DNA of 64,000 nucleotides from Phaeosaccion multiseriatum (lineage: Eukaryota; Ochrophyta, other classes). The stretch spans positions 4,526,001 to 4,590,000 of the forward strand of contig OZ218953.1 of assembly GCA_965112735.1 (NCBI GenBank), written 5' to 3'. Below, in pieces: positions 13,253-24,200 of the stretch (position 1 is its first letter; every line of letters begins with the position of its first letter). The notes beneath the pieces are model-generated. The model was not told the DNA's origin. It saw only the letters and a program-made list of their open reading frames with translations, and searched no databases. The position numbers were made by a program, and so were the translations under genes.

Positions 13253-14898
13253 ATGGTGACGAATGACGCACCTAAGCGTGTCATATCCCTTTTAGGAGCT
13301 GCCTCTGAGACTCTGTTCCGTCTCGGTGTGGGCGACAAACTTGTCGGCCGCTCGCACGAGTGCGACTACCCTCCGGCGCTTCTCCCGTTGCCCTGCATCA
13401 GCCGTCCCAGACTTGATGTGGACGCTTCGTCCCTCGATATTGACAACGCCGTTCGGAATCTCTCTGCATCAGGCGAAGCTGTCTACAAGCTGGATGATGC
13501 GAGTATTGCCGAGCTCAAACCCGACCTCTTGATTGCTCAAGATCATTGTAGGGTTTGTGCCGTGACTCCGGAAGACGTGGCACAGTCTGCGACGTGCTCC
13601 AACCTCCGTCAGCTGGTTTTGAGGCCAGCCACGCTGCAGGTGAGAACATGTCCTCGCGCTTTCCTTTCCACCTTTCAACCATTCCTTCTCATCGCCCTCC
13701 TCATCTGCCCTGCCGCTCACCCGAATTCTCTTGTGGAATATAGAGGAGAGGCAATTGAGTATGTTGATACTGTATACTGAAAGCCTGTCTCCCTTGGTCT
13801 GTACCCTCCCCTTGGTTAGGGCCCCGTTCCTTTACTTTCCCCGCTCTCCTGACTCGTGATATGCCCCGCTGATCACCTCCACAGGACTGCTTGGAAGACA
13901 TCACCACAATAGCTACTGCCATGGGCGTCCCAGAACGGGGAATCCGTTTACGACGGACTCTTGACGATCGTATACATCGTGTGAAGGAGGTGGTGGGGGA
14001 GATGCAGGAGGCGGGGAGCACTCTTCGTCCCCGTGTGGCGCTGCTCGAGTGGTGCAACCCCATCATGGGCTGCGGCTATTGGCTACCCGAACTTGTCGAC
14101 GTGGCGGGCGGAACAGCGCTGCACTGCCCTCCACCGGGCGGAGCAACACCGTCCATCTCTTTGGACGCCTTGCTGGCATCGGAGCCAGATGTGGTGATAT
14201 TTGCTCTCTGCGGATTCGGGTTGAGTCGTGCGGCCAATGAAATTATGCAATCGTGGACAACCGATCAGCTCGATCAACTCCGAGCTTGCTGCCAGGGACG
14301 CATCTTTGTGTGTGACGGAAACTACCTCATCAACCGCAGTGGACCGAGAGTTGTCGAGTCCTGCGAAGCCATCGCTGAGGCGATCCATCCAGCCCTCCAA
14401 GGCCATTTCAATCACTACGGCACGGAGCACCTAGCGACTCTCGACGCTGCCATGGATCTGGCCAAGGCTGGCGTCCAAACGGGAAGCAAGAAGGTGCGAC
14501 CGGCACCGAGCGACGAAGCCACCAACAGCGTTCCACCTGTGGAACAGTTGCCGAGTGGCAGCCCGGAGGACGCCTTACGCACTCAGTTGGAGTGTCTACG
14601 GATAAACAACATGGCAGGAGCTTTCTGCATGAATAGCGTGGCCAATCAGGGCCGCTGGTGTGATGCAGGCCGCTTCAAGCACGTCATGAAGAGCCATGAC
14701 ACCTTCTGCCGGCTGCTGTCCGAACGCACTACGGTAGTGGATTCCGCAGTCCAGAATGGCATTGCCACGGCCGTTGTGCGCCTCCCGGAGAAGGACGGCA
14801 AAGTCGCGGAGCTCGTGTGGACCATGGTGTCCGAGGTCCCACCGAAAGCAACTTCGGAGCAACCCGTGTGGCGGACGGAAAAGGTTGCCGTTAGGTAG
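13253..14898 (+). CDS. BtuF/TroA-like binding protein with extra C-terminal domain
   Basis: Two exons (13253-13639 and 13885-14898) give 466 aa. Residues 1-300 match the bacterial cobalamin/Fe-siderophore periplasmic binding protein fold (Peripla_BP_2): RVISLLGAASETLFRLGVGD, LVGRSHECDYPP, LDDASIAELKPDLLIAQD followed by CRVCAV, then LLEWCNPIMGCGYW and SEPDVVIFALCGFGL. A linker leads to a C-terminal domain (EDALRTQLECLRINNMAGAF onward) resembling an NTF2/DUF4864-type fold; that second call is tentative. There is no signal peptide and no ABC permease nearby, so it cannot work as a classical uptake receptor and is probably cytosolic. Close resemblance to bacterial proteins suggests ancient transfer (inference). 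The ATG at 13253 is the first in frame next to the conserved strand. Confidence 0.82.
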
Positions 14899-15120
14899 GG
14901 CAATCGTAAGAGTAACCACTCACCCCCAAGATGTGCAGTGCCACCCCTACCTGGGGAGCGTAACAAAAACGACTCAACTCGGCGATGGAGGCACTTTACT
15001 GTAGGGGAAGAGGGAGGGCCCTCTGGTCTTACGTAAGTGGAAAAAAGGAGGGAAAAAGAAACTCTTTATTACTCTTAGGCAACTGGATCCCTTTCTCCGC
15101 CCAGCCAGAAGAAGAAAATC

Positions 15121-18100
15121 ATGCGCCGCGACCGCCAAAGCGCTTTCCCAATGGTGGATGTGGACGAAGCCATGGCCACAGTGCTGCAGCAGGCCGAGGC
15201 ACTCCCTGCATGCTCTGTCGGCCTCTACGATATCCCACCTGGTCCGTGCTCTCGTCTCAATCAATCAGAGCCTTGGGCTCCCCGTCGACCTCTCTTTCTC
15301 CCCGCCCTCCTTCGTTTCACCCCCTCCCGTAGCGCAACTCCGGTCACACAATCTCATTATTCCCTTGTGTTCCAATCCCATTCTCCTCAGGGTCAATTCT
15401 GGCGGCGGATGCCGTGGCCCCCGATCCATTGCCGCCCTTCCCAGCCTCCACCATGGATGGGTACGCCGTCATTGCGGCTGACGGAGAAGGAGTGCTGGAC
15501 GTCGTAGGCAGAATCGTTGCAGGGTGAGTCGGGTCGGTCAGGAGTTTGAGAAGGGCGACTTGAGTGTAATTTGTGGGCGCGAATCTCGTGGAGAGGCGAA
15601 GACAACACTACAAAGATACGATGCCTAAGATGAATCGTTTCAACCTCTCATCATTCCACTAGAGTGGATCCTTCCACAGTGGAGCTCAAGCCAGGCCAGT
15701 GCGCCTACATCACCACTGGGGCCATGGTGCCGAAAGGGGCTGACGCCGTGGTCAAGGTGGAGGACACAGAGGCCGTGGATGGAGACGCCAAGACCTTCGA
15801 CGCAGACGAGAAGCAGGTGCGCTGGTTCCCATGGACGATTCACCCACACGGTCATCTCTCTATGTGTCTCTCTCCTCTCTCCCCTCTCATCCATCTTTGT
15901 GTAATGGGAGCTTGTCGGCCGTCTCTGTATGACGTGGGCACAGTCGTCAAGGAGACCGAGGGCTAGGGCCGGAGAAGTAGCTTACCCCCCCCATGCCCTT
16001 GGTTTGATGTAGTTAATTCAGCCTGAAGAGACTGCGACCGTTTTTGCTGTTCTCACTCCATCGATGACTCGATGCAGACGGAAGGATCGACGGGAAAGGC
16101 TTCGGTTCACCCCCTTTGCTTTATCATCATAGCACACTTTCCCTTACGTACATAAACTCTGCTCGAATACCGCTTCTTGTATCTGTTCCTCATTCGCTCC
16201 ATCCAAACTTGCCCACTGTTCGCAGGTGCGCATTTTGAAGGGCGTCAAGGCGGGCGCGAGCATCCGACCCGTGGGCCACGACATTCAGCAAGGGGAGGTG
16301 GTGCTGAGAGCAGGGGATACCATCCAGGCCGCAGAGGTACGTCTGGTAATAACGGGTGGAGGAAGGGAGAGGAGAAAGGAGAGTGGGGCGAAGGAAGGAA
16401 GGAAGGAGGAAGGAAAGGAGAAAGGAGCAGAAGGATTGCCCGCACTCGGATACGTAACACATGAAGAGGAGTAGGACTGTCGCTGATAGGACCGTCAATG
16501 GCTCACTCTCGCTTCTGAAGCTCACTCTTCCGAGTCCCCTTCGCTTCACGCCCCTGCAGATTGGACTGCTTGCCACGGTCGGCTTGGGCGAAGTAGACAT
16601 CGTACCGAGTCCGATTGTGGGGATAATGTCCACGGGAGACGAGCTGCAGGAGCCGGGGCAGCAGCAGCAGCAGCAAGAGGGAGGGGCGGGCTTAGCCAAG
16701 GGCTCCATTAGGGACAGTAACAGGTCCACTCTGCTGGCCGCGGTGCAGCAGCTCGGAGGGGTGCCCAAGGATCTGGGCATTATTCGGTAAGAACGCACAC
16801 GGAGAGATACTACCAGTGCTGCTGCTGCTGCTCCTCCTACTGTGCTACTGTTACTACTACTACTGCGGCTTCTGCTACTTCTGCTGCAACTACAACTACT
16901 CGTACTCCTACTCCTACTCCTATTACCCCTAGTAGTAGTAGTAGTAGTAGTAGTGTTACTATTTCTACTGCTGCTGCTGCTTCTGCTACTCCTACCACTG
17001 TGCTTTCTTGCTGACGCTCGTTCCTTTCATGATACCTCCCCTCCGCCCCTTGCTCCGCTCACCATCTCCCCTGTCAGAGACAAGACCAACTCCCTCCGAG
17101 AGGCCCTGATTGCCGCCGTGTCGAGCTGCGACATCGTCATCTCATCTGGAGGGGTGTCCATGGGCGAGGCAGACCTTCTCAAGCCCTTGCTGGAGGAGTT
17201 GGGAACGCTCCACTTCGGGAGAGTTAAGATGAAGCCCGGCAAGCCCACCACCTTCGCCACTGTCCCCGTGCCTGGCGAGCCTGACAGCAAGAAGGGTGGT
17301 AGGAGCTGTCTCGTGTTTGCCCTGCCCGGCAACCCGGTCAGCTGTCTGGTGACCACGCACCTGTTCGTAGAGCTCGCTGTCAAGAGACTGCGCGGCTACA
17401 GTGTGGCTGAGTGCATGCATCAGCAGCTCAACGTCAAAGTCTCTGCCACGCTCCGTCTCGACCCTGAGAGAGCGGAGTACCATCGAGCATGTGCGTTGGT
17501 GGTGTGGTGCGGTGTGGGTGTGGTGTAAATAATATCCCCCTCCTTCTCTCTCTCTAACCGGCTGACCCCCCCCCCCCCCCCCCGTCTCTTCCCTCTCCTA
17601 CGCCCCATACACACGCGTGCACACCCACACATACACAACTGCATATACACGCAACAGTTGTGTCCTGGGACGGCCAATCCTCAAGCTTCTCTGCGGTGTC
17701 CACAGGAAGTCAAATGAGCAGCAGACTTCTCTCCGCCAAGTCGGCCAACGCCCTGCTCTGCCTGCCCGCGAGGAGTGGAGTGGTAGAGAAGGGACAGGAG
17801 GTGACTGCCCTTCTCATTGGAAACTTGCCAGCCCCACAGCCGGGCACATGCTACCACAAAAAGGTGCGTGGGTGACTGGGTGATTGGGTTGTTAAATGTT
17901 GGTTGGTTGGGTTGACTACGTGTCGTGCGTGTCGTGTGTGTCCGCTCTGAACAATCTCCTCCGTAAAGCTTCCTGGGAGTGCCGCACGCGTGCCAACTGT
18001 ACCCACCCACGCACACACACACACACATACACGCTCTGATGGTGATGGGTGGCGTGAGAGGACGTTGGTTTCGTTGCCAGGCAGGCATGCATCCGTTCAT

Positions 18101-19598
18101 TGCCACGCCATTGCCCTGACAAGGCATCCATCCATTCATTGCCATCTCCCTCACCCACCCACTTTCTGTGTATATGGTGTGTGGTGTATGTGTGCGTGTG
18201 TGTGTGTGTGCGTGTGTGTGGAAATCCCCCCCCCGAATCATTGCCCCCGCTCGCTTCAGGCTGCTGCAGTGGGAACCAGTGCTGCTGCTGGGCAATCGTA
18301 CATATCTTTTCCATCGACGGTGCGTTACAACTCTACTCACTTGAGGCTGAGCAGAAGAGAGCCGAGAACGTTCGGACGGAGGGAGATAGAGATGGACAGG
18401 GAGGGAGAGCGAGGGAGGAGTGTAGGGGGGGTCGGGTAGAGGAGGGGGACGTCTGTTCTGCCGCTCGCTCACGTCCACAGCTGAATACGAATGGACATGA
18501 AGGTGACAACTTCCCTTTTGTTGTTTTTTGTTGTTGTTCCGCTTCGTCATGTGATGTTGATGTTGCAGGGGGAGGCGGGGGGGGGCGAATCACCAAGCGA
18601 AGGAAGGGGAGGCAAAGCATGCAAAGCAAGGCACTCCCACGACCATTCGCATGACCCCCACGCTCACGGCAACAGTGGAGGAGGAGGGGGGGGAGGAAAG
18701 AAGACGATGGTACGGGTATGTCTACTCACCATCAGCGACCGGGCCTCCAGAGGAGAGTATGAAGACCTCAGCGGGCCTTGCATGCGAGACCTTCTCGCGG
18801 CTGGAGACCTGCCCTTCCAGGCGGTAGTTGTGGGGGAGAGCGTGGTGCCTGACGAGCGGGATCAGATCGACGCCATCGTCCGGCATTGGTGAGTCAATCA
18901 GTCAGATAATCCGTCCTTCAATCAAGTCAGTAAGTGAGTGGGTCTGTCTGTCTGTCAGTCAGTCAGTCAGTCAGTCAGTGAGCAGTCAGTCATTCAGCCA
19001 GCCAATCAGTCAGGCAGGCAGGCCGTCAGCCAGTCAGTCAGTCAGTCAGCATGTTCGCACGCATCACTCACTCACGCACTCACGCACGCACTCACTCTCA
19101 GCGAAATATTGTAGGCAGATACATAGGGCAAAGTGAGTGAGTCGTTCTACCACTAGTGAGGCAATCCGAAGAGCCCACCCCTTAACTCTTGCTGCTTCAC
19201 ACTCTTGCTGCTTCACCCTAAACCAACTTGGCGTATCCCTCCCTTCCTGACTTGTGTGTTTGCACGACTTTGCCAACTCATGTCGCAGGGCGGATGGGAA
19301 GAGGTGCGATCTCATCCTGACCTCCGGTGGCACGGGCTTCAGCCCTCGGGATGTGACGCCCGAAGCCATCAAACCGCTGCTGCACCGCGAGGCTCCGGGC
19401 CTTGTGCTGGCCCTCTATAACGGAGGCCTCAAACACACCCCCATGGCAGTGCTGTCCCGCCCCGTTGCCGGCACTCGCTTCGACTCTCTCATTGTGACGC
19501 TTCCAGGCAGCGTCAAGGCCATCAAGGAGAATCTTGCAAGCATCGTGCCTCTGCTGCCGCGCATCATCCGCCTCATTAGAGGGGATGCCTGTAGCTAA
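15121..19598 (+). CDS. CNX1: Molybdenum cofactor biosynthesis fusion MoeA-MogA (CNX1 type)
   Basis: Ten in-phase exons (15121-15241, 15391-15523, 15663-15816, 16226-16336, 16560-16786, 17078-17490, 17658-17863, 18260-18319, 18569-18888, 19289-19598) give 684 aa. The N-terminal MoeA/E domain shows STMDGYAV, TTGAMVPKGADAVVKVED, SSGGVSMGEAD, and ALPGNPVSC. The C-terminal MogA/G domain shows LLTISDRASRGEYEDLSGP, TSGGTGFSPRDVTPEA and the PGS motif. MogA adenylates molybdopterin; MoeA inserts molybdate. Domain order E-then-G is that of plant CNX1, not animal gephyrin (G-E). The linker, residues about 476-522, carries HSHDHSHDPHAH flanked by Gly runs, a likely metal-binding tract. Exon 8 (20 residues, Ala-rich) is inferred from phase and splice sites. 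First intron uses a weak donor GTCCGT. Confidence 0.93.
18950..19060. repeat. CAGT-type tetranucleotide repeats in CNX1 intron 9
   Basis: Degenerate (CAGT)n tracts with interspersed CAGG units between the two exons of the MogA domain. Non-coding; the exon at 19289 restores the reading frame. Confidence 0.85.
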
Positions 19599-19920
19599 GT
19601 GGGGAGGGGGGATCGTTCGTTCGACCGTCGTCAGAGCATCAGAGGAGATGCCTGTCGTGAAGGGAGGGCATCAGCGCCCCCTAGGTACCCCTCCCCGAGT
19701 GGACCAGTCAGCCTTGGTTCCTTCTCTAATGGCATTCGATTATCTTATATATATTAATGGCAGATTAACCGCCGGAGCCTTCCATGCTCTCCTTGTGCTG
19801 TATGATCAAACTTGAGTAACGTGGGCCTACGGAGCCCTTAAAGGAAGGGTCCGGACTCATCGGCAGCTCTTAGAACGTTGTAATGAATCAATGGATCAAT
19901 GAATCAAGGCCCTCTCTCTC

Positions 19921-21264
19921 CTACGTTACGGGCGTGATGTCCGCCTTTCTGTAACGGTTGATGGCGGCGGCCACTTCGAAGCGCCGAGGACGTGCGTAGT
20001 TGGCGATGAAGGCGCCGGGCAGCAGCACGTCAAGCCCCTGAAATGGATTGAAGAGAGGAGGGAGGGGAGGGACGGATGGAGAGAGGGGAGGGAGGGAGGG
20101 AGGGAGGGAGGGATGGCGTTAACTGATCCACAGTTCCATCGAAGAGAAGCATACGACAACGCGCAGAACATCAATATCTCCATCCCTCCTGCCCTCCCCT
20201 CCCTTAGCCCCCCACCCTCACGCACCTTGGTGTCAAACTCCCTATCCAAGAAGTCCAAGAGCTGTCCCATCGTAAGCCCCTTGACCATGGCCTGACTGCC
20301 ATGGCTGGCGAGGAAACGCATGGCGTCTCCAATGGCCCTCGTCTGAGACACTTCGACGAGCTGCTCCACAGCAGACAGGTCAATGTCTTCGTCGCCATAC
20401 TGAGAGGTTGCGAGTTGGAGGGGGGGGGGGGACAAGGATGGGGGTTTCGGTTCTCAGTTCTACGGTGGCCTTAATCAAAAATCGAGCTCAAAAATGGGTC
20501 AATCAAATCGAAGCGTCTGTACTTACTCGGATGGGGTCTGCCAATCACACAAATTCTTGCGACCGGCTGGTGATTGCACGACAAGAGTCTTCACACAAAC
20601 TCAAACTGCAACTCAACTCAACCTCAAACTACGAGACCATCCGAACTCTGAAGATGAGGTCCTCCTCTCATCGTATCTACCTTCTTACCTGAATCTTCTC
20701 CTTTCCTCTGGCCACCACCTTGCCACTCACGCCGAAGCTCGCTGCCTTGGGCACACGGTCAGAGCACACACCGAAGGTCGGGTAAGTGATGATGTTGCCC
20801 CCGCCTCCGTCTGCGGCGATGTCCTTCGCCTGCGCACTCACGTCCTATCGTACGTTGTCATTACGGCACAACAGGGTGGAGGGGTAAGGGTACTTACGTA
20901 AGGGTAAGGGTAAGGGGAAGGGTAGCAGTAAGGGTGAATGAATGGCACAGGAACGGGGATGGCAGTGGATGGGGTAGGGTAGGAATAGGGGGAGGGAGGG
21001 AAGGATCGGGGCGCCAACTCAACACAAGTGAGTCACAACTAAGTCCCAACTGAGTCTGAGCTAAGTCAACAACTGAGTCCCAACTGAGTGACTGACCTTC
21101 GTGTGGTAGCAGTCAAGCATGACGACGTTATCTGCCACGGTGAAGTAGTCGCCAGAGCCGCCGATCACCAACACGGACGACACGCCTTTGCCCGTGAACA
21201 GTGCACGGACCTGTGGACAGGCCAGCCAGGCAGGCAGGCAGGCAGGCAGGCAGGGAGGCAGGCA

Positions 21265-21299
<35 letters not shown>

Positions 21300-24200
21300 A
21301 GGTAGGCAGGCAGGCAGAGCAGATAGGCGGGTAGGTAGTCAGGTAGGCAGGGAGGTATGTAGGCAGGTAAGTACTTGGTACGTAGGAAGGAGGAAGGAGG
21401 TAAGGAAGTAAGTAAGTAAGAAAAAACTATGTGACGTACCTTGGAGATGAAAGGGGTGATAGGCTCCTTCTCCTTGGCCACGAGGCGCTGCATCCTCGCG
21501 TCGCGGATCATGAAGTTCGTGGCGCACGTGTCTTCGTCCACCAGCAGCACCTTGGGGGTGAGGAGGGGGTGGAGGACGAGAGGAGGAGGAGGAGGAGGAG
21601 GAGGAGGAGGTGGAGGAGGAGGAGGAGGAGGAGGAGGAGGAGGAGGAGGAGGAGGAGGAGGAGGAGGAGGAGGAGGAGGAGGAGGGGGGGGGGAGGACAG
21701 GGGGGAGAGGGGGCGAGAGGGGAGGAGGAGGCGAGGGAGGAGGGGTCAAACAACGCGGGCCCGATCGTGTCTTGCCTCGGCTCCTCTATGTACCTACTGG
21801 TCACTCGGTCACTTGAGGCTCGCCCCTTTCTCTCTGGCCCCATCTACTCTTTCCTCGGTCTTACTCGGTATCTGCGGGCCCGCTCGCTTGGTTGCTTACC
21901 TTGGCTCCTGCTTCGAGCGACTCGATGATGTTAGCTGCCTGGCTTGTGCTGCCCGAGCCATCTGGGGTGGAGAAATTCTGAAGAAGCGTTGTTTCGAGGG
22001 GTTCGGGGAGGGGGGTGGGGTGGGGGAGACAAGAAGCAGCAGCAGCAGTTGGTGATACAGGAGCAGTAGAGAGAGGTGCAGGAGGACTCACAAACACAAC
22101 CACCAACCACAACAAAGAGAATAAAGACACAACCTAATCCAACCCAAGCCACCCCACCCCCCCCAACCCAACCCAACCCCACCCCACTCCATCCCACCTA
22201 CCTGTGTGGATTTTCCGAAGGGCAGATTGTCGATAAAGGGTGATATATTGACCCCTGTAACCGCCCGTCCGTCCTCCGCGCGAACCTTGGCGCTCTCCTC
22301 CACCATGGCCACAAACTCCCTACCGTCCCCCGGGATGTGGTTATACACGCCCACCTCCAAGGCTTGGAGCAGGGTGCTCTTGCCGTGGAAGCCCCCCCCT
22401 ACGATGAGGGTGACTCCGGGGCGCACGCCCATGCCTGTTACTTTGCCCCGGTTGGGGAGCTCGAAGGCCACCTGTGTGTGTATGGTGTGTGTTTTGTGTT
22501 TGTACGTATACGTGTATGTGTGTACGTGTGTGATAAGGAGATGACAAGACGCTCTACAGTTACTTATGACACCCTTTCGACGCTCGCTGACTTGACCATC
22601 CACCCAGCACATGCACACGACCCCAATTCCTGCACCCCAATTCCTGCTAACCTCCAGGGATGGGGGTGATTGGAACGCGATGGCCTCGTCGGCTGCCATC
22701 GGCGCGTCATTGTTGCCACTCAGGCGGGGCAGAATACTGGGGGCAAGAGAAGGGGAGATGGAGGGGAGTGGAGGGGACCGGAGGGGAGGGGAGGGGAGGG
22801 GAGGTGAGGGCGGGGAAAGGGAACCGGACAAGATACAAAAAGAAGAAAAGATGACACTACAGTGGCATAGATTGGTCGATCGATACTACGTAAGGGTACG
22901 TAAGGCAATACATAATCGTAAATGCCATCAGATGGATAGAAAGATCATATGGGTACGAGATCAACACTCTCTCCCTCCCCCCTCCTCACGACGCACACAC
23001 AAACTAAGTAATATACTGGAATTTGATTCCCATTCGTCAATTTATCCTCCACCCTCCCCTCCTCACTCACCTGTTGTTGGCCACAAAGCCAATAAGACCC
23101 GCGGCAGGGAGCGCCTCTCTGAGGAAGTGTTGGTCCTCCACGCACTCCAAATGGCGCTGCACGTGAGGGGCCTGCAGGCTCCGGAACAGCAGCGCTTGCC
23201 TCACGAGCTGAGGAAGGTTCTTGGTGAGGATCTCGAGGGCCCATTGTCCGGTGATGTTGCGACCTCGGGCGGGTAGGGCCACAGTGAAGCGTGCCTTGTG
23301 TCATTCAGTCGGTTGGGGGATTGATTGGTTGGGTTAGGTTGGGTTAGGTTGGTTCAGTTGGTTTGGGTTGGGTTGGTTCAGGAGGTGGTGTTTGCATGTG
23401 TGTGTAGGTAGGCGCCTGTGTCGTGTTGTAGATGCGTGCGGGTGGGTCCGTTGAAGTGTAAGCTAAGGTACTGAGTCAAATTGAGCGCTGTACGTGAGTT
23501 GGGCAGTGCGAGTGGGCATCGGGTATCCATCCTCCCCGCCTTCCCGTGCCTCTAGTCCCTCACCTCGATACTCCCGTCGACGTGCACATGCACACTACTC
23601 CTCTCCAGCACGTGCTGCCCAGGCTTGTCGATGGTGATCTCTCCCCCCTGAGACAGGAGCAAGACCCACGCATCACGCCGAGGGAGGGAGGGAGGGAGAT
23701 AGTGAGTGAGTGAATGAGTGAATGAGTAAGTGGGTGAGCCAGAGAGTCAGTGAGTGGTTGACTCAGTGAGTGTGTGAGGGAACAGGTTGGTCAATGAGTG
23801 GGTGAGTGAGAGAGTCAGTGAGTGAGTGAGCGATTCGACAGAGTGACTAATTGAGTGAATAACTGAGTAAGTAAAGTAAGTTTGTGAGCCAGGAAGTGAG
23901 TGGGTGCGTGCGTGGGTGAGTGAGTGGGTGAGTGCGTGGGGGGGTCTAGGGAGGGGCGTGCTCCGCCCGACCTTAATTCCTTCCTTCCTTCCTTCCTTAC
24001 CTTCGCGCCGTGCCAACCCCCTCCCTCAAACCTCTGGTCGGCGCCTGCCTTACTCGCTGCATCCCAAAAGTTCCGGGTGAGGTAGTCACAGAGAGCAATC
24101 CCACGAATCTGTCACGCAAACGATCGATCGTAATCAACCGATCGAAATGTAGGCAGGCACGTAGGTAGGTAGGTAGGTAGATTGACAGGCAGGCAGGTAG

